NCBI RefSeq assembly: GCF_001187905.1
Contig: NZ_LGIS01000012.1
Location: forward strand, 434,001-498,000
Direction: 5' to 3'
DNA: 64,000 bases
Source: Pantoea sp. RIT-PI-b
GTDB lineage: Bacteria > Pseudomonadota > Gammaproteobacteria > Enterobacterales > Enterobacteriaceae
The notes under the pieces are model-generated. The model did not search any database. It was not told the origin of the DNA and saw nothing but the letters and a program-made list of their open reading frames with translations. Positions 26,584-34,554 of the stretch are shown here, in pieces (the first letter of the stretch is position 1; each line of letters begins with the position of its first letter). A program made the translations under genes and the position numbers.

Positions 26584-27928
26584 TCAACTGGCGGCTTTTA
26601 TCGCCGAGAGCCACTTCGCACAACTGCCGCAGCCGCTGGTGGAGCAGGCGAAACGTCATCTGCTGGATACGCTCGGCGCCTCGCTGGCGGGCTGCGATAG
26701 CCCGATCTGGCGCGAGTGTCTGGCGCTGGTTAATGCAGAGGGCGGGCACGCACAGGCGCAGGTATGGGGCAGCGCGCAGCAGGTTAATGCGCGTCAGGCG
26801 GCATGGCTGAACGGCGTGGCGGCGCACATGTATGAACTCGATGATACCGGCGGCTGCGATCACTCCGGTGCGGTGGTGATCCCGGCGCTGCTGGCGGCGC
26901 TGCCGCTGGCGACGCAGCCGGTGGACGGTCAGGCGCTGATCGTCGCGATGGTGATTGGCTATGACATCGGTCGTCGGGTATTAGAAGCCTGTGGTGGTTA
27001 CTCCGCCCACAACGGTGCGGGCTGGCACTCCACCGCCAGCTGCGGCGTGTTTGGTGCGGCAGCGGCGGTCTGCTCGTTGCTGCAACTGGATCGCGCGCAG
27101 TGCGCGTCGGCGCTGGGGATTGCCGCCAGCTTCAGCGGCGGTTTATGGGGCTTTATCCACGACGGCTCGCACACCAAAAAACTGCATGCCGCACGCGCCG
27201 CAGAAGGCGGCGTGCAGGCCGCGCTGCTGGCACAGCGCGGTATCAACGGGCCTGCTGCAGTATTCGAAGAGCGTTGGGGCGGTTTCCTGCAGACCTTAGC
27301 GCCACAGACGCAGCAGCCGCAGGCGCTGACGGCGGATCTGGGCGCGGTGTGGAAGCTGGCGCGCTGCTCAATCAAGCCGTACGCATCCTGCCGTGGCACC
27401 CACGCGGCGATTGATGCGCTGAGTAGGTTACTGCAGCAGCATGATGTGCGGGTAGAGCAGATTGCGCGCATTGTGGTGGGCGTTAATCCGTTCCTGCTGG
27501 AGATGTGTGGTGGACGCGAGCTGCGCAGTCTGGCGGCGGCGCAGATGAGTTTGCCCTATGCGCTGGCGGCGCGCGCGCTGTATGGCTCAGCCGAGCTGGC
27601 GAGCTATGAGGACGCTAAACGTCTGCATCCAGCGGTGGAAGCGCTGCTGGCGCGCATTGTGCTGGTGATCGATGAGCAGCAGAGCCGCGACGATGAACCG
27701 TGGGTGCGGCTGGAAACCGTGCAGGGCGCGCAGTGGCAGCAGCACGTGCCGGTGCCGTCGGGCGCGCCGACTAATCCGTTAAGTCTTGAGGCGCTGCTGG
27801 CGAAGTACCGCAGTCTGGCATTGCGCGTGCTGCCGCTGGAGCAGGTCGAACGGCTAGAAGCGATCTGTCTGGAGTTAGAGGAAGTGGCCGACGTGCGCGA
27901 AGTGGTGGGGCTGTTGGCGGTTAGGTGA
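26567..27928 (+). CDS. MmgE/PrpD-family protein
   Basis: Protein of 453 residues of the MmgE/PrpD fold. The helical domain begins QAKRHLLDTLGASLAGCDSP and carries the His/Lys-rich active-site regions DDTGGCDHSGAVVIPALLA and HDGSHTKKLHAARAAEGGVQAALLA. A smaller alpha/beta domain follows. Characterised members are 2-methylcitrate dehydratase, cis-aconitate decarboxylase and iminodisuccinate epimerase. The last is notable because this operon also has an ArgH-like lyase, the enzyme type that acts next in that route. The ATG at 26567 has a strong GGAGGT site. It is the last gene of the operon. Confidence 0.88.
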   Translation: MASTLDQLAAFIAESHFAQLPQPLVEQAKRHLLDTLGASLAGCDSPIWRECLALVNAEGGHAQAQVWGSAQQVNARQAAWLNGVAAHMYELDDTGGCDHSGAVVIPALLAALPLATQPVDGQALIVAMVIGYDIGRRVLEACGGYSAHNGAGWHSTASCGVFGAAAAVCSLLQLDRAQCASALGIAASFSGGLWGFIHDGSHTKKLHAARAAEGGVQAALLAQRGINGPAAVFEERWGGFLQTLAPQTQQPQALTADLGAVWKLARCSIKPYASCRGTHAAIDALSRLLQQHDVRVEQIARIVVGVNPFLLEMCGGRELRSLAAAQMSLPYALAARALYGSAELASYEDAKRLHPAVEALLARIVLVIDEQQSRDDEPWVRLETVQGAQWQQHVPVPSGAPTNPLSLEALLAKYRSLALRVLPLEQVERLEAICLELEEVADVREVVGLLAVR

Positions 27929-27935
27929 TTTTATT

Positions 27936-28074
27936 GTGCTCGTTGTCCCCCATCCCGGCCTTCCCCCATAAATGGGGGAAGGAGACGCTGCCACATGCAG
28001 CTTCAGAACGAACATATGGCAGCATCTTCCTCCCCCATAAATGGGGGAGGACCGAGGAGGGGGACAGCGAGCAC
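27936..28074. repeat. Long nested palindrome element D, copy 2 (inverted)
   Basis: The same 139-bp length as the element at 19630, in the reverse orientation. Ends are GTGCTCGTTGTCCCCC and GGGGGACAGCGAGCAC. Both internal hairpins have the loop core ATAAAT (CCCCCATAAATGGGGG twice) instead of ACGAGT/ACTCGT in copy 1. It starts 8 bases after the MmgE/PrpD stop, and the catabolic module lies exactly between the two copies. Confidence 0.9.
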
Positions 28075-28103
28075 ATTCAAACCACAGCGAGCACATTCAA
28101 ACC
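28064..28103. repeat. 20-bp tandem duplication at edge of element D
   Basis: ACAGCGAGCACATTCAAACC occurs twice head to tail (28064-28083, 28084-28103), duplicating the outer end of element D copy 2 and the adjoining bases. Confidence 0.85.
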
Positions 28104-28108
28104 ATAAA

Positions 28109-29194
28109 CTAAACCCTGCCCGCCAACCCCTCAATCCGCTCAATCGCCGCCAGTAAACGCGCTTCTGTCACCGCTTCGGCCATATTCGCCATATCCGGCG
28201 CGTGCACCGATTCACGCACAATCAGCGCCAGCTCACTCGCCGCTAAATCGGCAATTTCGCGCAGCGTCAGCGGTACGCCGCAGTCGCGCGCCAGGCGCAT
28301 CTCATCCAGCACTTCCTCATCCGTGCGGTTCTCCAGCGCCAGCAAGCACAGGTTGCCGAAGCCGACCAGCAAGCCGTGGCCAAATTCGCGGGTTTTATCG
28401 CAGAAGGTAAAGCCTTCATAAATCGCATGTGAAGCCGCAGCATGCGCGCCGTTGCTCATCAGCGAGGTCAATCCGGCCCAGGTAAAAATCGCATCGAGCA
28501 CCTGATCGAGCGACGCGCTACTCTCACCGCGCAGCACCGCGGCATAGGCTGCCGGGCCGTGTTCGGCAATCACGTCATAACAGATCCGGCTATGCGCCAG
28601 CGAAGAACGCGCATTGCCTTCGCGCGCGGGATGACGGGCGCTGACTGCGCGGAACTCGTACCACTTGGCCAGCGTATCGCCCAAGCCAGCCGCCAGCCAG
28701 CGCGCGGGCGCGTTGGCCAGCAGCTCACTATCAATAATCACCGCCGCCGGAGCCTGCGGCAGCGGGAAGATATCGAAGAAATTGCCGTTGTCGTCATAGC
28801 GAATACTCAGCGGCGTCACCGCCGAACAGGTGGCGGCGATGGTCGGCAGCGTCACCACCGGCAAGCCGAGCTGCGCGCCGACCGCTTTCACCGTATCCAG
28901 CGATTTACCGCCACCCACGCCAATCAGCACCTCGGCGTGCAACTCGCTGGCGATGGCGGCCAGACGATTGATGTGCGTGATCGACGTTTCGCCGCCAAAC
29001 CACTCTTGTGCCAGCAGCGTGACGTTAGCGGCCAGCAGCTGCGCACGCACCTGGCTTTCCACGGCCTGCAACGCCTGATGGCCACCAATGAGCAGCGCAC
29101 GCTGGCCGAGTCCGGCACAAATCGCGCCCAGTTGATTGATCACCCCAGCACCGCGTAGCACGCGTGCCGGGAACACCAGATTCTGTTGTGTCAT
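28109..29194 (-). CDS. Iron-type alcohol/hydroxycarboxylate dehydrogenase (GldA/HcxA-like)
   Basis: NAD(P)-dependent group III dehydrogenase of 361 residues. It shows the dinucleotide motif GVGGGKSLDTVKA (93-104), PTIAATCSAVTPLSIRYDD, and metal ligands Asp173 (GLGDTLAKWYE), His255 (SHAIYEG) and His272 (EFGHG), the GldA arrangement. It resembles E. coli HcxA (YbdH), which reduces 2-oxo acids, more than true glycerol dehydrogenase. The substrate is therefore probably a hydroxy/keto acid (inference). The ATG at 29194 overlaps the ureohydrolase stop as ATGA, so the two genes form one operon; the Met at 29233 is rejected. Confidence 0.85.
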   Translation of the reverse strand: MTQQNLVFPARVLRGAGVINQLGAICAGLGQRALLIGGHQALQAVESQVRAQLLAANVTLLAQEWFGGETSITHINRLAAIASELHAEVLIGVGGGKSLDTVKAVGAQLGLPVVTLPTIAATCSAVTPLSIRYDDNGNFFDIFPLPQAPAAVIIDSELLANAPARWLAAGLGDTLAKWYEFRAVSARHPAREGNARSSLAHSRICYDVIAEHGPAAYAAVLRGESSASLDQVLDAIFTWAGLTSLMSNGAHAAASHAIYEGFTFCDKTREFGHGLLVGFGNLCLLALENRTDEEVLDEMRLARDCGVPLTLREIADLAASELALIVRESVHAPDMANMAEAVTEARLLAAIERIEGLAGRV

Positions 29195-30153
29195 CACTTG
29201 TTCTCTGTGTAACGGACGCCGGGCAACACGCACAGCATCTCATAAAGGATATTGGCCGCCAGCTGTGAGGTCATGCCGCTGATGTCATACGGCGGCGACA
29301 CTTCCACCAGATCGCCGCCCACCAGGTTCAGCCCACGGCAGCCGCGCACGATCTCCAGCCCCTGCATCGAGGTCAAACCGCCCACTTCCGGCGTACCGGT
29401 ACCGGGCGCCCAGGCGGGATCGAAGCTGTCGATGTCGTAAGAGAGATACACCGGGCCGTCGCCGATACGCGCGCGCACCTCGGCCATCAGCGGCGTCATC
29501 GAGCGATACCAGCACTGCTCGGCAGGCACCAGATGAAAGCCCTGATCGACGCCCCATTGAAAATCATCGGCGGCGTAACCCTGCGCACGTTGGCCAATCT
29601 GCACCACGCGCTGACAATCAAGCAGGCCTTCTTCCACCGCGCGGCGGAAGGTGGTGCCGTGCGCGATCTTCTCGCCAAACATCTCATCGTTGGTATCGGT
29701 ATGCGCATCGATATGAATCAGGCCCATCGGCCCATGCTTCTTCGCCAGCGCGCGCAAAATTGGCAGCGTCAGCGTGTGATCGCCACCGAGCGTTAAGGGG
29801 ATAATCGGCCAGTTATTCAGCTCGGTATAATAGCTTTCAATGATATCGACCGATTTCAGCAGGCTGTAGGTGTTGATCGGCACATCACCGAGATCGCCAA
29901 CGCGCAGCGAATCAAACGGCGCCGCGCCGGTGGCCATGTTATACGGGCGAATCATCACCGAATCGGCGCGAATGGCGCGCGGCCCGTAGCGTGTGCCGCT
30001 GCGCTGCGAGGTGCCGATATCCAGCGGGATGCCGACAAAAGCCACATCTAAATCGGCCGGGGATTCCGCGGCGGGCAGACGCATCATGGTGCCGCGTCCG
30101 GCGAAACGAGGCATTTCATTACCGCCTTGCGGCTGAGGATAATCGGTCATCAT
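29194..30153 (-). CDS. Ureohydrolase (agmatinase/guanidinobutyrase type)
   Basis: Mn-dependent arginase-superfamily enzyme of 319 residues that should split urea from a guanidino compound. All ligands are visible: His126 (GGDHTLTL), Asp149, His151 and Asp153 (HIDAHTDTND), Asp240 and Asp242 (SYDIDSFDPAWAPGTGTPE). The N-terminus (GRGTMMRLP, GIPLDIGTSQRSGTRYGPRAIR) is that of the agmatinase/guanidinobutyrase/guanidinopropionase branch. It is co-transcribed with the dehydrogenase and divergent from a LysR gene, so guanidino-acid catabolism is likely. The second ATG (30150) has better spacing to GGAG than the first. Confidence 0.87.
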   Translation of the reverse strand: MMTDYPQPQGGNEMPRFAGRGTMMRLPAAESPADLDVAFVGIPLDIGTSQRSGTRYGPRAIRADSVMIRPYNMATGAAPFDSLRVGDLGDVPINTYSLLKSVDIIESYYTELNNWPIIPLTLGGDHTLTLPILRALAKKHGPMGLIHIDAHTDTNDEMFGEKIAHGTTFRRAVEEGLLDCQRVVQIGQRAQGYAADDFQWGVDQGFHLVPAEQCWYRSMTPLMAEVRARIGDGPVYLSYDIDSFDPAWAPGTGTPEVGGLTSMQGLEIVRGCRGLNLVGGDLVEVSPPYDISGMTSQLAANILYEMLCVLPGVRYTENK

Positions 30154-30227
30154 GGGCTCCTGCGGCTAAGTGAAGCCCATCATTACCCGGTTGGCTGACG
30201 GGAAAAATCCTTGACAGCAGATAATCA

Positions 30228-30266
30228 CTTCAGAGATTACTTAACTTTAGTCAGTAATCACTGAAG
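30228..30266. promoter_or_regulatory. Long inverted repeat operator in ureohydrolase/LysR promoter
   Basis: CTTCAGAGATTACT (30228-30241) and AGTAATCACTGAAG (30253-30266) form 14-base arms with one mismatch around an 11-base centre. The dyad sits between the divergent ureohydrolase gene and the LysR gene at 30275. A -35-like TTGACA is at 30211. Probably the LysR regulator's binding site. Confidence 0.6.
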
Positions 30267-30274
30267 GAAAATCG

Positions 30275-31171
30275 GTGCAGACGCTTCCCAACCTTAAACT
30301 GCTGCAGGTGTTTGCCAGCGTGGTGGAAAATCAGGGCTATTCACGCGCGCAGCAGGCGCTGAACATGACCACGCCCGCCATCAGCGCCTACATGAGCGAG
30401 CTGGAAAGTCAGCTCGGTTTTATTCTGTGTCAGCGCGGGCGCGGCGGCTTTACGCTCACCAGCAAAGGCGAGCAGTTTTATCGCTACAGCCAGGAGATGC
30501 TGGCGACGCTGGCGGGCTGGCAGGAGCAGGTGGAAACGCTGAAAAGCGCGCAGGGTGGGACGTTCTCGCTGGGCGTGGTGGATGCCACCGTCACCGACAG
30601 CACGCTGGATCTGCCCGCCGCCATTGCCCGCTTCAACCAGCGCTTTCCGGCGGTGTTTTTTAACCTGAGCGTACGCGATCCCAATGAGCTGCAGCAGCAA
30701 TTGCTGGAGGATCGGCTCGATTTGGCGATTGGCCACTTTCCGCTGCGTGCCAGCAATCTGGTGACCATCCCGCTGTATGAGGAGCAGCACTGGCTCTATT
30801 GCAGCCCGGAACATCCGTTGGCTGAGGGCCATCCAGATGTGCGTACCGTGCAGCAAACCGGCATGGTGACGCGACGTTACTGGAATCAACAGGAGCTGAA
30901 CAAGCGCGGTTTCCGCCAGAGTAACGCGTCGGTGGAGAGTATTGAAGCGCAGCTGACGCTGATTCTCTCCGGCCGTTTTATCGGTTATCTGCCCGAACAC
31001 TACGCGCGCAGCGGAGAACAGCAGGGCGCGCTGTGCCGCCTGCTGCCGCACCATTTCCACTTCCGCGCACCCTTCTCCTTTGCTTTTCGCCGCGGGCGCG
31101 CGCGTGAAACGCTGATCCGCGCGATGCGTGAAATTCTGAATCCAGCGCGAAAAAATAGCAGCGAAAGCTGA
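30275..31171 (+). CDS. LysR-family transcriptional regulator
   Basis: LysR regulator of 298 residues with GTG start after GAAGGAAAATCG. The winged helix is at about 5-65 (LKLLQVFASVVENQGYSRAQQALNMTTPAISAYMSELESQLG). The effector domain contains the phrase FIGYLPEHYARSGEQQG shared with the LysR protein at 19788. It is divergent from the ureohydrolase-dehydrogenase pair, and a 14-base inverted repeat lies between them, so it probably controls that pair and itself. The inducer is unknown. Confidence 0.9.
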   Translation: MQTLPNLKLLQVFASVVENQGYSRAQQALNMTTPAISAYMSELESQLGFILCQRGRGGFTLTSKGEQFYRYSQEMLATLAGWQEQVETLKSAQGGTFSLGVVDATVTDSTLDLPAAIARFNQRFPAVFFNLSVRDPNELQQQLLEDRLDLAIGHFPLRASNLVTIPLYEEQHWLYCSPEHPLAEGHPDVRTVQQTGMVTRRYWNQQELNKRGFRQSNASVESIEAQLTLILSGRFIGYLPEHYARSGEQQGALCRLLPHHFHFRAPFSFAFRRGRARETLIRAMREILNPARKNSSES

Positions 31172-31182
31172 CGCTGCGCCAA

Positions 31183-31202
31183 TACTGTGTAAAAATACAG
31201 GC
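31183..31202 (+). promoter_or_regulatory. LexA box of dinG
   Basis: TACTGTGTAAAAATACAGGC contains CTGT-N8-ACAG, the SOS box consensus, 24 bases before the dinG start. E. coli dinG is a known LexA target. Confidence 0.85.
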
Positions 31203-31225
31203 CAATTCAGCAAACAGTAATGAAT

Positions 31226-33370
31226 ATGGCCCTGACAGCAGCGATAAAAAGCCAGATTGCGCAATGGTATAAGGCGCTGCAGCAGCAGGTTCCTGACTTT
31301 ATCCCGCGCGCGCCGCAGCGCCAGATGATTGCCGAAGTGGCGAAAAGTCTGGCCGGTGACGAAGGGCGCCATCTGGCGATTGAAGCGCCAACCGGCGTAG
31401 GAAAAACCCTCTCTTATCTGATTCCCGGCATTGCGGTGAGCCGCGCCGAGGAAAAACGGCTGGTGATCAGCACCGCCAATGTGGCGTTGCAGGATCAGAT
31501 CTTCACGAAGGATCTGCCGCTGCTGAAGAAAATTATCCCCGATCTCACCTTTACTGCGGCCTTTGGCCGAGGACGCTATGTCTGCCCGCGTAACCTTGCG
31601 GCGCTGGCGGCTACCGAGGATCAGCAGGGCGATTTATTGCTCTATCTCGATGAAGAGGCGGTGAGCGGTTCCAAAGAGGAGCAGAAATTCTGCGCCAAAC
31701 TGGAGAAACAACTCAGCAGCTACCGCTGGGATGGTTTGCGCGATCACACCGATGTCACCATCGACGATAGCCTGTGGAAGCGCCTCTCAACCGACAAAGC
31801 CAACTGCCTTGGCCATCACTGTCGCTGGTATCGCGAATGCCCGTTCTTTGTTGCGCGCCGCGAAATTGAGCAGGCGGATGTGGTGGTGGCGAACCATGCG
31901 TTGGTGATGGCGGCGATGGAGAATGAATCGGTGCTGCCGCCGGCAAAAAACCTGATGCTGGTGCTGGATGAAGGTCATCATTTGCCAGAAGTGGCACGCG
32001 ATGCGCTGGAGATGAGTGCGGAAATCACGCCGGGCTGGAGCAGTTTGCAGCTCGATCTGTTCGTGCGGCTGGTAGAGACCATCATGGCGCAGTTTCGGCC
32101 AAAATCGCCGCCGCCGCTCACCAATCCGGAACGCCTCAAAGGTCACTGCGATGAAATGCGCGAGCTGCTGCAAATTCTCTGCGACGCCCTCAATCCGCTG
32201 CTGCCGAGCAACAATCAACCGGGCGAATTCCGCTTTGTGCTGGGCGAACTGCCAGAAGAGTTGATCAGCCTCTGCGCGCGGCTGTTTAAGCTCAGCGATG
32301 CGCTGCGCGGCTTGAGTGAAGGATTGCTCAACGAGCTCGGCGATCAAACCGGGAAAGCCGACATTATGCGGCTGCATAAAGCCATCATTCAGCTCAATCG
32401 CCATTTCGGCTGGTTCGAATCGATCAGCAAACTGTGGCGGCTGGCGGCGATGGAGAAAGCCTCGAATGCACCGGTATCGAAATGGATTACGCGTGAAATT
32501 CGTGAAGGGCAGGCGCATCTGCTGTTCCACTGCGCGGGCATTCGCGTTAGCGATCAGCTGGAAAAAATCCTGTGGCGCAAAATTCCGCATGTGGTGGTGA
32601 CTTCCGCGACGCTGCGATCGCTGAACAGCTTTAACCGATTGCAGGAGATGTCTGGCCTGAGCGAAAAAGCGGGCGATCGTTTTGTGGCGCTGGATTCGCC
32701 GTTTAACCATATCGAACAGGGCAAACTGGTTATCCCGCAGATGCAGTTTGAGCCGCTGATGGCGCAGGAAGCGGAACACATCGCTGAGATGGCGCGCTTT
32801 TTCCGCCAGCAGATTGCCGAAGAGCAGCACAAAGGCGTGCTGGTGCTGTTCGCCAGCGGGCGCGCGATGCAGCAGTTTGTCAGCCACGTTACCGATCTGC
32901 GCCTGTCGATGCTGGTGCAGGGCGATCAACCGCGTTCGCGGCTGGTGGCGCTGCATCGGGAACGCGTCGAAGCCGGCAAAACCAGTATTTTAGTTGGGCT
33001 GCAATCGTTCGCCGAAGGGCTGGATTTGAAGGGCGATCTGCTGTCGCAGGTACATATCCATAAAATCGCTTTTCCGCCGGTGGACAGTCCGGTAATTTTG
33101 ACCGAGGGCGAATGGCTGAAGAGCCTGAAACGTTATCCTTTCGAGGTGCAGAGCTTGCCGAGCGCCTCATTTACTCTGATTCAGCAGGTAGGACGTTTGA
33201 TTCGCAGCCACAGCTGCTTTGGCGAAATCGTGATTTACGATCGCCGCCTGCTCAACAAAGCCTACGGCAGCCGACTGCTGGCCGCATTACCGGTGTTCCC
33301 GATTGAGCAACCGCCGATGCCGGAAGCCAGCGGTGAAAAAGCAAAAAAACGCCGCAGTAAGAAAACCTAA
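31226..33370 (+). CDS. dinG: ATP-dependent DNA helicase DinG
   Basis: 5'-3' superfamily 2 (XPD-like) helicase with an iron-sulphur cluster that unwinds D-loops, R-loops and forked DNA. The protein has 714 residues from the ATG at 31226, which gives MALTAAIKSQIAQWYKAL as in E. coli; a second ATG two codons earlier is possible. It shows Walker A EAPTGVGKTLSYL (about residues 52-64), the four Fe-S cysteines (RYVCPRN, KANCLGHHCRWYRECPFF) and the DEGH box LVLDEGHHLPEVARDA. The C-terminal motif VI region is TLIQQVGRLIRSHS. A LexA box precedes it, so it is SOS-induced. ybiB follows, as in E. coli. Confidence 0.96.
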   Translation: MALTAAIKSQIAQWYKALQQQVPDFIPRAPQRQMIAEVAKSLAGDEGRHLAIEAPTGVGKTLSYLIPGIAVSRAEEKRLVISTANVALQDQIFTKDLPLLKKIIPDLTFTAAFGRGRYVCPRNLAALAATEDQQGDLLLYLDEEAVSGSKEEQKFCAKLEKQLSSYRWDGLRDHTDVTIDDSLWKRLSTDKANCLGHHCRWYRECPFFVARREIEQADVVVANHALVMAAMENESVLPPAKNLMLVLDEGHHLPEVARDALEMSAEITPGWSSLQLDLFVRLVETIMAQFRPKSPPPLTNPERLKGHCDEMRELLQILCDALNPLLPSNNQPGEFRFVLGELPEELISLCARLFKLSDALRGLSEGLLNELGDQTGKADIMRLHKAIIQLNRHFGWFESISKLWRLAAMEKASNAPVSKWITREIREGQAHLLFHCAGIRVSDQLEKILWRKIPHVVVTSATLRSLNSFNRLQEMSGLSEKAGDRFVALDSPFNHIEQGKLVIPQMQFEPLMAQEAEHIAEMARFFRQQIAEEQHKGVLVLFASGRAMQQFVSHVTDLRLSMLVQGDQPRSRLVALHRERVEAGKTSILVGLQSFAEGLDLKGDLLSQVHIHKIAFPPVDSPVILTEGEWLKSLKRYPFEVQSLPSASFTLIQQVGRLIRSHSCFGEIVIYDRRLLNKAYGSRLLAALPVFPIEQPPMPEASGEKAKKRRSKKT

Positions 33371-33422
33371 TTATCAATGTTGGCAGCCGCATGGCGGCGC
33401 GCCCTGGAAGCGGGAATGCCTG

Positions 33423-34391
33423 ATGGAACTGAACAAAATCATTAAAGAGATTGGGCGCGGTAAAAATCACGCGCGCGATATCGATTTCGACACCGCGCAG
33501 GCGTTGTACCGCGCGATGCTGGCGGGTGAAGTGCCGGAGCTGGAGCTGGGTGGCATCCTGATTGCGTTGCGTATCAAAGGCGAAGGCGAAGAGGAGATGC
33601 GTGGTTTTTATCACGCCATGCAGCAGCAGATGATGCAGCTGCAGGCACCTGCTAACCGCCCGATGCCGATTGTTATCCCCAGCTACAACGGCGCACGACG
33701 CCAGGGCAACCTGACGCCGCTGCTGGCGCTGCTGCTGGTGAAACTCGGCTTCCCGGTGCTGCTGCACGGCGTTAGCGATGATCCGACGCGCATCACCTCC
33801 GAAGCGGTGCTGGCGGCGCTGGACATCGCGCCGGTAACGTCTGCTGAACAGGCGCAGGCGAAGCTGGATAACGGCGAGCTGGCGTTTATCACCATCGACC
33901 ACCTCTGTGCGCCGATGGCGAAACAGCTGTCGCTGCGCTGGCGCATGGGCGTGCGCAATAGCGCGCATACGCTGGCGAAGCTGGCCACGCCGTTTGCTGA
34001 GCGTGCGGCACTGCGCCTGGCCAGCGTGTCGCATCCGGAATATGTGCCGCGCGTGGGCAAATTCTTCCAGGATATTGATGCTCCGGCGATTCTGTTGAAT
34101 GGCACGGAAGGTGAGGTGTACGCCAATCCGCAGCGCTGTCCGGCTATCAATTACATGCGCGGCGCGGGTAGCGAAGCGGAAGTGTGGGTTGAGCGCCAGC
34201 CGGAAGTGAGCGTGGAACTGCCGGAAAGCAAAAGCGCAGCGGATACCGCCGCGTGGATCAAGCAGGTGTTAGCCGGTGAACGCGCGGTGCCGCAGGCGCT
34301 GCGATTGCAGCTGGCATGCTGTTTGGTGGCGACCGGTGAATCGGCCAACCTGGCGGATGCGGAAGCGCGTTTGCAATTGGCAGAGATTTAA
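33423..34391 (+). CDS. ybiB: TrpD2-like protein YbiB
   Basis: Relative of anthranilate phosphoribosyltransferase, 322 residues (E. coli YbiB 320). The TrpD fold is visible in KNHARDIDFDTAQALYRAMLAGEVPELELGGILIALRIKGE and VIPSYNGARRQGNLTPLLALLL, but the phosphoribosyl-binding signature of true TrpD is changed. E. coli YbiB binds single-stranded nucleic acid and is part of the LexA-controlled dinG-ybiB operon. The start at 33423 matches the family; the open frame from 33303 runs inside dinG. It lies 53 bases after dinG on the same strand, so SOS co-regulation is likely. Confidence 0.94.
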   Translation: MELNKIIKEIGRGKNHARDIDFDTAQALYRAMLAGEVPELELGGILIALRIKGEGEEEMRGFYHAMQQQMMQLQAPANRPMPIVIPSYNGARRQGNLTPLLALLLVKLGFPVLLHGVSDDPTRITSEAVLAALDIAPVTSAEQAQAKLDNGELAFITIDHLCAPMAKQLSLRWRMGVRNSAHTLAKLATPFAERAALRLASVSHPEYVPRVGKFFQDIDAPAILLNGTEGEVYANPQRCPAINYMRGAGSEAEVWVERQPEVSVELPESKSAADTAAWIKQVLAGERAVPQALRLQLACCLVATGESANLADAEARLQLAEI

Positions 34392-34439
34392 AGAATAAAG
34401 CCATTGAATTAAGCGCCTTACTTGTAGCATGCACAATCT

Positions 34440-34517
34440 GTAGCGGCGCGATTAATCGCGCTTTTCAATGGCGGTAATGTGCCCATCCAGATAATGCGCA
34501 ATAAATTGCGCCGCTAC
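34440..34517. repeat. Palindromic repeat family A, long copy
   Basis: GTAGCGGCGCGATTAATCGC ... GCGCAATAAATTGCGCCGCTAC with a spacer (AATGGCGG...GCCCATCCAG) that also appears in the copy at 45140. A half unit of family B (CGCCATGCATGGCGACC) follows at 34533-34549. Confidence 0.85.
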
Positions 34518-34554
34518 GGTACGAGCAAACATCCGCCATGCATGGCGACCGCGA

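Noticed and set aside
19630-28074. Composite transposon formed by the D elements
   Set aside because: No transposase gene inside, and no target-site duplication was found by eye. Reported only as bracketing repeats.
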